Assembly (NCBI GenBank): GCA_045538075.1
Contig: JAZSQT010000049.1
Location: forward strand, 1 to 30,568
Direction: 5' to 3'
Source of the DNA: JAZSQT01 sp045538075
GTDB taxonomy: Bacteria > Chrysiogenota > Deferribacteres > Deferribacterales > Mucispirillaceae
DNA length: 30,568 bases
In this document: positions 1 to 6,887 of the stretch, piece after piece
Layout: the number at the start of each line of letters is the position of its first letter
How positions within the stretch are numbered: the first letter of the stretch is position 1
Program-made: the position numbers and the translations under genes
Notes under the pieces: generated by a model
The model's input: only the letters and a program-made list of their open reading frames with translations
What the model was told of the DNA's origin: nothing
Database searches by the model: none

Positions 1-136
1 AAAACCACGTTTTTGCGTAACGGTTGACAAAAAATTTTAGGACAAAATTTTTTGTATCATTTATCAAGATTAAAAAATTGTGTTCTTTAGGAAAGTTGAT
101 ATTGAAATAACCTTTACACTGAAACAAGTATATAAA
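1..136 (-). repeat. Composite dispersed repeat (R3 fragment + R1), left end of window
   Basis: Read on the minus strand, this stretch matches 30162-30290 at roughly nine bases in ten. It contains the R1 block (TTGTGTTCTTTAGGAAAG at 78-95, ending near ACACTGAAACAAG) next to part of the R3 block (TTGACAAAAAATTTTAGGAC at 23-42). It lies just beyond the 3' end of gspN. It has no coding content and the match probably continues past the left edge. It forms an inverted pair with the copy at the right end of the window. Confidence 0.85.
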
Positions 137-272
137 AACAGAAATTTTTTGTAAATTAGTTAAATTATCGCATTATAATAATCTATTAACGATATTTTTT
201 ATGATACAAATAATAAAAGGTTTTTTGCAATATTTATATAAAAAATAGTCTAATAATTATTTATTCAATACA

Positions 273-986
273 TTAATTTGTTGTTGTAAATTGTGGTGCA
301 GACATATTGCCAGTAAGTCTAAAATTTAAATTCATACCCATTAAACCGGCTTTTCCAGAAATGTTTAAAATAGAATGATTTATTTTAGATAAATTCAATG
401 TAATATTTCCTTTAGCATCGAGACTCGTTTTGCCATTAATTTTTGCTTCATTTATTGTTATAATATTATTTTGGGCTGATGCAGAAGCACTTAAGCTATC
501 TGCTTCTATATTCATTAATGGGTGTTTAAAAGAAATATTGCCACTATCTAAAGTTATATCGCCAGTTTTTTTATCAATATTATATTTTATATTTGCATTT
601 ACTCTGCCACCACCACTAAAGCCATACATTTTTGCAATACCTGCAACAGAAGCAACAATATCTGCATTAAGAGTATTGCTTGCAAATTTTCCATTAGCAT
701 TAAATAAATCTGATTCTGCTGAAAAAGATACTCTTTTTAATAGTAAACTTATAGGATTATAGCTTAAATTGATTTTATCAACCTCAAAATTTTTACTTTT
801 TAATTTAGTAACTTCTGCACCAAAAAGATTGATTTCTAATTTATTATAACTAACATCAATATTATTTTCTTTTATAAGATTGTTTACTATTTTTACAGCT
901 ATTTGACTGTATGGAACAAATATAATTAAAGATAAAAAAAGTGAAACAATAAAAGCTATAGACGATAAAATTATTTTTTTTCTCAT
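273..986 (-). CDS. gspN: Type II secretion system protein GspN
   Basis: The 237-residue protein has one N-terminal membrane segment (about residues 5-27) followed by a periplasmic beta-rich region with alternating short hydrophobic strands, as in AsmA/GspN-type proteins. GspN is an accessory T2SS component in deltaproteobacteria and relatives; its exact role is not settled. The call rests mainly on position as last gene of a G-H-I-J-K-L-M-N series plus this architecture. It starts 10 bases after gspM, with AAGGAAA as a plausible ribosome site. No clear terminator follows; dispersed repeats do. Confidence 0.78.
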   Translation of the reverse strand: MRKKIILSSIAFIVSLFLSLIIFVPYSQIAVKIVNNLIKENNIDVSYNKLEINLFGAEVTKLKSKNFEVDKINLSYNPISLLLKRVSFSAESDLFNANGKFASNTLNADIVASVAGIAKMYGFSGGGRVNANIKYNIDKKTGDITLDSGNISFKHPLMNIEADSLSASASAQNNIITINEAKINGKTSLDAKGNITLNLSKINHSILNISGKAGLMGMNLNFRLTGNMSAPQFTTTN

Positions 987-996
987 TTGATTTTCC

Positions 997-1473
997 TTAA
1001 GATTTAACTACTTCTAACATAACATCAATCATACTTGGATTATCGTATCTCTTAGAAAATGAAATATTTTTAATATACAAATTATCAAAAGATTCAATTT
1101 TTGAAATAAGATTGATAAATTCATCGTAATATAAATTTTCTAATCTAATTGAAACGTGTTCATTTTTGCCAGTAGTAGAAATAGGACGTAAATTTATTAG
1201 TTTTTGGCTAATATTTAATAAACTACATTGATTTTGGATAAAAGATAATAGCCCTTCATTCATAATAGAAGTTTTTTTATTTGATGATTTAATATCTTGA
1301 GCCATTTGAGTAACTTTTTCTAACTTTGCATAACTTGCTTCTGCATTAGAAAGATACTCTTTTTCTTTATTTTCTATTATTAGATTAGTCCAGTAAAATA
1401 GAAAGAAAATACCTGCAAATATTATAATTGATATTTGAATTTTTTGTTTATTATGTTGGTAAAAAGTCTTCAT
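997..1473 (-). CDS. gspM: Type II secretion system protein GspM
   Basis: The 158-residue protein has a short cytoplasmic start, one membrane helix (about 13-31), a coiled segment (about 36-65) and a small periplasmic alpha/beta domain, which is the layout of GspM. GspM partners GspL in the inner-membrane platform that connects the GspE ATPase to pseudopilus assembly. Sequence conservation in this family is low, so the call leans on the gene order. Its ATG overlaps the gspL stop by one base (TAATG), which suggests translational coupling. Confidence 0.8.
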   Translation of the reverse strand: MKTFYQHNKQKIQISIIIFAGIFFLFYWTNLIIENKEKEYLSNAEASYAKLEKVTQMAQDIKSSNKKTSIMNEGLLSFIQNQCSLLNISQKLINLRPISTTGKNEHVSIRLENLYYDEFINLISKIESFDNLYIKNISFSKRYDNPSMIDVMLEVVKS

Positions 1474-2483
1474 TATTTCTGCTCGTAACGCATTACAAAA
1501 GTAACGCCTTTATCTGTTTTTTTAGTGTCGTCCATATTAACAGAAACTTGTAAAAATTGTTCTGCTTTCTTTTTTAAATTTTCTGCTTTTGCAAAATCAT
1601 CAGTAAAACCCTCTATCCTAACAGATTTATCTCTAACACTAAAAGTTTCAAAAATGGCAGTATCTTTAGATATTTTTTCTAAATCAGAAATAATTTCTAA
1701 TATTTTTTTTCCGTCAAAATCTTTATTTGCTCTACCACTTTTAAATAATAATTGTCCGTATGGATCATTAGTGTTGTTAATACCGACAGATTTATAAATT
1801 TCGTCTAATTTTTCGTTATAATATTTATCAACATTAGATATTGAATTTAAAGAAATAATGCTACCTATAAGAAAAATTAAATAAACTAAAGAAATAGTAG
1901 CAGCTGGAATTAAAAAAGGCATTTTATTAAAAGGAAGTTTACTAACATTTGGTAAAGAAATATTTGTTTTAATTGACGAAATATCTGAAATTAAATCAGT
2001 AAAAGTAATAGTTGGTGTTTCATCAGTTGAAATAATAGTATTATTATCTTTTTTATAGGTTTTTATCTTATCAGAATATATAAACTCATTATACCTTGAA
2101 GAAAGTTCTGTAAATGGAGTAGTTATTTTTCTTGCCAATGAAAATAGATTTGGATACTCATCTATTAATGACATTAATTCATCAGAAATAATATATATGA
2201 AAGTATATCCATTACCTTGAAATACGCCGTAATTACTTGTCAAATTAGATGGAAAAATAACATTTAAATAATTTTTAGCAACGGCACGCAATTTTTTTCC
2301 TGTAATAGATACGTGATCCATACCAACGTAAAAGAAGAAATTATCGTCTAATAATAAATTTATTTTTCCTTTAAATGTTTCAATTTCTTCTAAAGTAATA
2401 GGTATCAAAGAACCATTTTCAATAGTGTATAACTCATTATTTTTCAAGTAACAAATTTTTTCAGTAGTAGTCAATGTTTCCAC
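1473..2483 (-). CDS. gspL: Type II secretion system protein GspL
   Basis: The 336-residue protein has a cytoplasmic actin-like region (about 1-185) that in the family binds GspE, one membrane helix (about 189-213) and a periplasmic region ending in a small ferredoxin-like domain (about 260-336). The frame opens with GTG at 2483. A TTG at 2474 is better spaced from the AGAGGG ribosome site, so the true start may be three codons later. It overlaps gspK by about 20 bases. Function is assigned from architecture and operon position. Confidence 0.82.
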   Translation of the reverse strand: METLTTTEKICYLKNNELYTIENGSLIPITLEEIETFKGKINLLLDDNFFFYVGMDHVSITGKKLRAVAKNYLNVIFPSNLTSNYGVFQGNGYTFIYIISDELMSLIDEYPNLFSLARKITTPFTELSSRYNEFIYSDKIKTYKKDNNTIISTDETPTITFTDLISDISSIKTNISLPNVSKLPFNKMPFLIPAATISLVYLIFLIGSIISLNSISNVDKYYNEKLDEIYKSVGINNTNDPYGQLLFKSGRANKDFDGKKILEIISDLEKISKDTAIFETFSVRDKSVRIEGFTDDFAKAENLKKKAEQFLQVSVNMDDTKKTDKGVTFVMRYEQK

Positions 2484-3360
2484 CCTCTATATACTTGACT
2501 GGTTTTATATTTTTACCATTTCTTTCGTATAAAATATGATAAAACTTAAAAGTATCTCCTATATTTAACTCTATTTTAACATAAAACATAGAACTTTTTA
2601 CATCAATATATGGCAAAATTGCATTATAATTTTCTTGTTCATGGTCGCCCATAATCTTGTAAATTGCTGATATATCTTTAAAATCTCCATCACTTCTTGC
2701 TTCTAAAATAGCTGTAACATATGGTTCTAATTCTGGAAAAAGAGAAGTAATCAATTCTTCTGATGCAAGATTTAAATTTATTTTATAATTAGATTCACCG
2801 ATAGATAAGTATTTTGATACTTGTTTGTAATTGTTTTCAAATCCTGGAACGTAAGCAAGCTCTGCTAAAGTATTCATAGTAGCACCTTTAATATTATAAG
2901 GTGCATTATTTTCATCTAACCTTTGACTTGAAATAAAACCAGTGCCTAACCAGTTCATTAAATCATTTGAATCGCCTGTTGTAATTTCGTGTTTTTCCAT
3001 TAATTTATTAAATCCCTCGGAGAATCTTCTTCTAACTTCTTCATCTTTTATAGATAAAGAATTAATTGGAAAACGTGAATTTAATGGGTGAATATAGGCA
3101 GTAATAAAACCGTTATCAATTGGAATAGGAGGGATTAAATTCCATATATCTTCTGCACCATCGTAATTTGCATTATCAAATTTAAAAACAGATTCAAGGG
3201 CAGTCATAGCAGTCATTGCAAAAATTGCTCCTTGATATTCGTAATGAAGATTATTTACGGAACTATAAGAAGAAAGGGATTTTTCGTTAATAAATACTGC
3301 AAGGGTAGTGCAGATAGATATTACAATTAAAACAGAAATTAATATTGTTCCTTTCTTCAT
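2461..3360 (-). CDS. gspK: Type II secretion minor pseudopilin GspK
   Basis: The 299-residue protein starts with a very short class III leader (MKKG) cut before TILISVLIV. As is typical of GspK, the mature protein lacks the Glu at position 5 found in other pseudopilins; Ser is there instead. The long periplasmic part includes helix-hairpin-helix-like segments (about 195-250), e.g. INLNLASEELI, seen in the family. GspK caps the pseudopilus tip with GspI and GspJ. Its ATG overlaps the gspJ stop (ATGA). Confidence 0.9.
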   Translation of the reverse strand: MKKGTILISVLIVISICTTLAVFINEKSLSSYSSVNNLHYEYQGAIFAMTAMTALESVFKFDNANYDGAEDIWNLIPPIPIDNGFITAYIHPLNSRFPINSLSIKDEEVRRRFSEGFNKLMEKHEITTGDSNDLMNWLGTGFISSQRLDENNAPYNIKGATMNTLAELAYVPGFENNYKQVSKYLSIGESNYKINLNLASEELITSLFPELEPYVTAILEARSDGDFKDISAIYKIMGDHEQENYNAILPYIDVKSSMFYVKIELNIGDTFKFYHILYERNGKNIKPVKYIEGGNIDYY

Positions 3361-3878
3361 TTTCTATTATCCACAGTTCGTGCTGCTAAAATTTTTATAG
3401 GTGAATTATTGATTGTTAATGTAACTTTAAATACTTTTGCATTATTAACAACTTCATTTTGATATTCATCACCATCAAAAAATTCTACCTTTATTTCTGT
3501 TACAGCTGGTAGTAATTTCATTTCCATATCGTATAATAAATCTGTATTTACTTCTCTACGCCATAACCAATCATCTTCTATATAATAAGATACTTCTACA
3601 GGAATTGCTTTATTAAATCTTAAACTATTTTGAGTAGTAAATATTAGTTTTGGTTCACCAGCTGATGTATCTAACTTTATAGAATTAGCTATCATCATTC
3701 TTGTATCTCTATTAATTAAATTAGTCAAAGTTTCTATTATAATAGTATTTTCACTTTGGCTAATACTAGTATCTCTAACAGTAGCAACAGACGAAAAAAT
3801 ACTAAACATTCCAGTAGCAATTATTGATGATACTGCAACGGCAATTAATAATTCAAAAAGGGTAAAAGCATTTTTCAT
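3357..3878 (-). CDS. gspJ: Type II secretion minor pseudopilin GspJ
   Basis: I chose ATG 3878 because it gives a normal short leader and lies one base after the gspI stop. A longer frame to 3917 would bury the prepilin signal. The 173-residue product begins MKNA followed by FTLFELLIAV, with Glu at mature position 5 and a hydrophobic helix to about residue 30. The residue before the cleavage site is Ala rather than the usual Gly. GspJ belongs to the GspI-J-K tip complex. Confidence 0.9.
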   Translation of the reverse strand: MKNAFTLFELLIAVAVSSIIATGMFSIFSSVATVRDTSISQSENTIIIETLTNLINRDTRMMIANSIKLDTSAGEPKLIFTTQNSLRFNKAIPVEVSYYIEDDWLWRREVNTDLLYDMEMKLLPAVTEIKVEFFDGDEYQNEVVNNAKVFKVTLTINNSPIKILAARTVDNRK

Positions 3879-3879
3879 T

Positions 3880-4236
3880 TTAAAAACTACCAGTTTCTTC
3901 GTAATAAACAAAAACAATTTCTGCTTTATCTGTAGCTACAGTCATTCTAACTTCTTGAACTGTTGGAATCTGAGTAGATTCCCTTTCAAATTTATACCTT
4001 ACTTCTATACCATCATATATTTCAACTTCTTCATAAATCTTATTTGGATAACTAATTTGGCGAGATATTCTATCGTATGCCCTTTCTATGACGAAATATT
4101 TATCTCTTGCATATATATTTGTATCAATAGATGTTTTAAGTAGTGAATATACTCCTAACATACTGATACTTAAGATGACTAATGCTATTAAAACTTCAAG
4201 TAATGTAAAACCGTTTTTATGATTAATATTCTTCAT
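3880..4236 (-). CDS. gspI: Type II secretion minor pseudopilin GspI
   Basis: The 118-residue protein has the class III signal NG/FTLLEVLIAL with Glu5 and a hydrophobic N-terminal helix, followed by a small beta domain. The size and the segment around residues 40-60 (ARDKYFVIERA) fit GspI, which starts assembly of the pseudopilus tip with GspJ and GspK. The start ATG lies inside the 3' end of gspH (14-base overlap). Confidence 0.9.
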   Translation of the reverse strand: MKNINHKNGFTLLEVLIALVILSISMLGVYSLLKTSIDTNIYARDKYFVIERAYDRISRQISYPNKIYEEVEIYDGIEVRYKFERESTQIPTVQEVRMTVATDKAEIVFVYYEETGSF

Positions 4237-4663
4237 CTGTTTTATATTGAGTTTTCATTAATAATGGAATAGATTCAATAATGACGCCTTCTTTAGTTTT
4301 TATCTCAAAATGGTCGCACATTCCGTCTGGATATACCCTAATAACGTATTCTTCGCCTTTCGTTTCGTATCTATTAACTTTTACTTCTTGAACTGATGAA
4401 GTATCTGGTATTTCTTCTTTTTCTCCATCATAAGTTAAGATATTGGCAGAACCTTTAAAACCAGTAAATGTAACTGGCCTGCCTAATTCTATAGACCTTT
4501 CATGTTGGTTTTTTATTAATTTATCAAAAAAATCAAGTTTTTCATCTATCCCTACTGATTGAGATGTTATTTTTGGAGTAAATGCCATAAGGCCTATTCC
4601 AATTATAAGCATTACTATCATCAGTTCTAATAAGGTAAAGCCATGTTTTATAAATAGTTTCAT
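4223..4663 (-). CDS. gspH: Type II secretion minor pseudopilin GspH
   Basis: The 146-residue protein has the prepilin signal HG/FTLLELMIVMLIIG with Glu5. The C-terminal domain is beta-rich. It corresponds to GspH by position between gspG and gspI. It is the first gene after the terminator-like hairpin at 4688-4707, so the minor pseudopilins may be made at lower levels than GspG. Confidence 0.9.
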   Translation of the reverse strand: MKLFIKHGFTLLELMIVMLIIGIGLMAFTPKITSQSVGIDEKLDFFDKLIKNQHERSIELGRPVTFTGFKGSANILTYDGEKEEIPDTSSVQEVKVNRYETKGEEYVIRVYPDGMCDHFEIKTKEGVIIESIPLLMKTQYKTDEEY

Positions 4664-4687
4664 ATTATTTGTTAAAATTAAGATAAA

Positions 4688-4707
4688 AGGCAGAGTAAAC
4701 TCTGCCT
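4688..4707 (-). terminator. Terminator-like hairpin between gspG and gspH
   Basis: On the minus strand AGGCAGAG, a short TTTA loop and CTCTGCCT form a perfect 8-bp stem that starts 6 bases after the gspG stop and is followed by TTTTATCTT. It is the only substantial gap (about 50 bases) in an otherwise packed gsp operon. It could act as a partial terminator or as a 3' stabiliser of gspG mRNA. Confidence 0.7.
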
Positions 4708-4713
4708 AAAAAA

Positions 4714-5157
4714 TTACTTTAAATCAAAACTTTTAATATCAGAGTTTTCGTCCTCTCCACCTTCTTTGCCGTCTGCACCTAAAGATATAATTTCGTAATC
4801 ATTTTCTTCATCTTCACCAGGAGAACGATAGATATAATCATTATTCCAAGGGTCTTTAATTGAAGAAGCGTCAATATATCCACCAGTTTTCCAGCCAGTA
4901 GGAACAGGGTCAATTTCTGGTTTTTCAATTAATGCGTTAAGTCCTTGTTCTGTAGTAGGATAAACACCTGTATCTAATTTATACATTTTTAGTGCAGTTT
5001 CAATAGCACCAATATCATTTTTTGCTTTAGTAATCCTTGCATCATCAACACGACCTAATATTTGTGGACCTAAAAGAGAAGCAAGTAAGCCTAAAATTAC
5101 TAAAACAACCATAATCTCAATAAGAGTAAAACCAGCTCTAAAGTAAGTTTGTTTCAT
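4714..5157 (-). CDS. gspG: Type II secretion major pseudopilin GspG
   Basis: GspG polymerises into the periplasmic pseudopilus. The signal AG/FTLIEIMVVLVILGLLA is canonical, and the globular domain has family hallmarks: GVYPTTEQGLNAL, GGYID, DPWNNDY and the calcium-loop end EIISLGADGKEGGE. I chose ATG 5157 because GGGG lies 6 bases upstream; an in-frame ATG at 5169 overlaps that ribosome site. The product is 147 residues. It is the first gene of the cluster, divergent from azlC. Confidence 0.96.
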   Translation of the reverse strand: MKQTYFRAGFTLIEIMVVLVILGLLASLLGPQILGRVDDARITKAKNDIGAIETALKMYKLDTGVYPTTEQGLNALIEKPEIDPVPTGWKTGGYIDASSIKDPWNNDYIYRSPGEDEENDYEIISLGADGKEGGEDENSDIKSFDLK

Positions 5158-5169
5158 AAAAAACCCCAT

Positions 5170-5307
5170 ATTAAAATATTCTATTCAATAACTATCCTTA
5201 TATTTTGACAATTTTTTATAACAATTGTTCAAATAAAGCAGAAAGCTATTGATAATATCTTATTATCATATATTATTCAATAAATTTGTTATAATTGTAT
5301 ATTTTAA
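5170..5307. promoter_or_regulatory. Divergent gspG/azlC control region
   Basis: The spacer between the divergent gsp and azl genes holds a 7-bp inverted repeat (TGATAAT, five bases, ATTATCA; 5250-5268) that could be an operator. It also has a consensus -10 word TATAAT at 5290-5295 facing azlC. Toward gspG I see TTGTTA, 16 bases and TATAAG as a weak promoter guess. No classical regulator site is recognised. The -10 is so close to azlC that the azlC start may be ATG 5326. Confidence 0.4.
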
Positions 5308-6015
5308 ATGGGAATTAAAATTTTAATGAAAGATAGTATTTTATTAGATTTTTTATCTGGTAGCAAAAACGCACTTCCTATTGTGGCTGGATATTTACCA
5401 TTAGGATTTGCTTGTGGAGTTATAAGTGATGATGCTGGGTTAACAGTATTTCAGACTGCAATAATGTCGCTACTCGTTTTTGCTGGAGCAGGGCAATATA
5501 TAGCAGCAGGTATGATTGGTGTGCTAATGCCTCCATTATCAATTATAATGACTGTATTAATCGTAAATTTAAGGCATTTATTATATACGTCTGCATTATA
5601 TCCACATATTTCATCTTGGAATTTTTTGCAAAAAGCAATTTTCTCCTTTCAAATTACTGATGAAACATTTGCATTACAGTCATCATTGTTTAATAGAAAG
5701 AAAGTTAGTTATAGCATGGCAATAGGTGTAAATATTACGTCTCATTTAGGTTGGATTATAGGTAATGTATTAGGAGCAATTTTTGGTTCTTATATTGATA
5801 ATTCATCTAAATTTGGTCTTGATTTTGCCTTGCCGTCTCTTTTTATTGCTTTACTTGTTCCTCAAATTGTAAATAAAACTGGATTAATTGTTGCTATAGT
5901 ATCTGGGATTTTATCATTAATTTTTGCTTTAACTGGAAATAAAAGTCTCATTATTCTTGCTGCAATAATTGCTGCAACTGTTGGACTAATTTTTGAGAAG
6001 AAAAAGTATGCTTGA
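5308..6015 (+). CDS. azlC: AzlC family branched-chain amino-acid exporter subunit
   Basis: This multi-spanning membrane protein (235 residues) is the large subunit of the AzlCD (BrnFE-type) exporter. The family signature is visible near the start, LPIVAGYLPLGFACGV, followed by FAGAGQYIAAG and NLRHLLYTSAL, and then several hydrophobic helices. The frame opens at ATG 5308, but TATAAT at 5290-5295 would put the transcript start almost on it, so ATG 5326 (MKDSILLDF) may be the real start. It overlaps azlD. Confidence 0.92.
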   Translation: MGIKILMKDSILLDFLSGSKNALPIVAGYLPLGFACGVISDDAGLTVFQTAIMSLLVFAGAGQYIAAGMIGVLMPPLSIIMTVLIVNLRHLLYTSALYPHISSWNFLQKAIFSFQITDETFALQSSLFNRKKVSYSMAIGVNITSHLGWIIGNVLGAIFGSYIDNSSKFGLDFALPSLFIALLVPQIVNKTGLIVAIVSGILSLIFALTGNKSLIILAAIIAATVGLIFEKKKYA

Positions 6016-6349
6016 TGTAAATTATGTATATACAATTATAATTGGTATGGCAGTAGCAACGTATGCAACGAGGCAAGTTCCTTTTTTAGTATTAGGTAAT
6101 AAAAAGCTAAATGAAAATATAGTTTTGTGGCTTTCTTTTATTCCAGTATCAGTAATGAGTGCATTATTAACGCCAGAAATATTTACAAAAATAATAGACG
6201 ATAAAGTTTATTTATATCTATCAATAGATAATTTATACTTGTGGACTTCAATTGCTACATTTATTGTTGCAATTATCTTTAAAAACTTTTTTGTTACAGT
6301 ATCTTTTGGAATGGGATTTTTAGCATTTTTAAGGATATTTTTTGAGTAA
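6008..6349 (+). CDS. azlD: AzlD family branched-chain amino-acid exporter subunit
   Basis: This small membrane protein (113 residues, about four helices) is the partner of AzlC. The motif YATRQVPFLVLG near residues 16-27 is the AzlD hallmark. I chose ATG 6008 because GAGAAG lies just upstream and the start overlaps the azlC stop by 8 bases, the usual coupling in this pair; a further upstream ATG at 5993 is unlikely. A strong hairpin begins 6 bases after its stop. Confidence 0.9.
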   Translation: MLDVNYVYTIIIGMAVATYATRQVPFLVLGNKKLNENIVLWLSFIPVSVMSALLTPEIFTKIIDDKVYLYLSIDNLYLWTSIATFIVAIIFKNFFVTVSFGMGFLAFLRIFFE

Positions 6350-6402
6350 AAAAATCCCCTACTTCTGATATGAAACAACCACCCAGTCATCAGAAGTAGG
6401 GG
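6348..6402 (-). terminator. Strong intrinsic terminator facing the minus strand
   Basis: A perfect 14-bp stem (CCCCTACTTCTGAT at 6356-6369 with its complement at 6389-6402) and a 19-base loop are followed, on the minus strand, by a run of seven T (6348-6354). The plus strand has no T run. It therefore looks like a terminator for minus-strand transcription, although no recognised minus gene lies to its right. It may also protect the azlCD mRNA 3' end. Confidence 0.75.
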
Positions 6403-6445
6403 CACAGAACTGCCGTAATAATAAGAAACCTCCTAAAACTGTCAT
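6359..6445 (-). other. Possible leader-peptide-like mini-ORF (28 codons)
   Basis: The minus strand encodes a 28-residue frame (starts MTVLGGFLLLRQF, ends WVVVSYQK) whose stop codon lies within the distal arm of the terminator hairpin at 6356-6402, the geometry of an attenuator leader. It has clusters of Leu and Val. There is no good ribosome site before its ATG; a GGAGG occurs inside the frame instead. No minus-strand gene follows before gspG, so it may be chance or a relic. Confidence 0.2.
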
Positions 6446-6478
6446 TAATAGTATGAGAAAAACTATATAAATAAACTT

Positions 6479-6499
6479 AAAAAAAGCATTTCATGCTTT
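6479..6499 (-). terminator. Short terminator-like hairpin
   Basis: On the minus strand AAAGCAT, GAA and ATGCTTT form a 7-bp stem followed by a continuous T run. It is AT-rich and weak. Together with the hairpin at 6348-6402 it suggests a small minus-strand transcription unit in the azlD-MCP spacer. Confidence 0.4.
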
Positions 6500-6697
6500 A
6501 TCTGTATAGTTATTCACACCATTTATATAATACAATTTATGCCTAAGTTGAAAAAAATCAATACAAAATTTTATTTTTTTTTAAAATTAATTTAAATGTT
6601 TGATAAGAATATATTAAATAAGATTAATTCTGAAAATTATTACAATAAATTATAAAAAGTTTATTTTTATATAGAATTTAGTTTAAAATCATTTAAA

Positions 6698-6743
6698 CAG
6701 TCATTACGAGGAGTGGAACGACGAAGTAATCCAGTAAAAATAG
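6698..6743 (-). repeat. R2 repeat, left half only
   Basis: In minus orientation it reads TTTACTGGATTACTTCGTCG ... CTCGTAATGACTG, matching the left half of the R2 units at 11124, 14512, 14981 and 29913. The right half (GTCATTGCGAG ... TGGCAATCC) is missing, so this is a partial copy. Confidence 0.85.
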
Positions 6744-6887
6744 TTGAAGATAAATTTCAAGACGAAATTTTAATCAAAATGTAGTAATTTTAAGAATATA
6801 TTTAATCAAATAAAAATACTTTTACTTTTTTATAAATAGGTGTAGAATGAAAGTAATTATTAATTTTATTAAAATTTGAGGTTTAAG

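Larger units (their letters stand above)
6403..6887. other. Gene-free spacer before the chemoreceptor
   Basis: About 480 very AT-rich bases separate azlD from the chemoreceptor gene. They hold the weak minus-strand hairpin at 6479-6499, half of an R2 repeat at 6698-6743 and a possible promoter for the chemoreceptor: TTTACT (6821-6826), 16 bases, TAGAAT (6843-6848). I see no sigma-28 or sigma-54 consensus and no further gene. Confidence 0.5.

Noticed and set aside
430..762. Plus-strand 110-codon frame opposite gspN
   Set aside because: It is a shadow of the minus-strand gspN gene, which fits its operon context.
6356..6402. Fluoride riboswitch suggested by CTGATGACT on the minus strand
   Set aside because: The GGCGATG and pseudoknot parts are missing and the word lies inside a simple terminator stem and loop.
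6208..6405. Minus-strand 65-codon frame starting with GTG over azlD
   Set aside because: It is antisense to azlD and to the terminator stem, shows no family features and has no close ribosome site.
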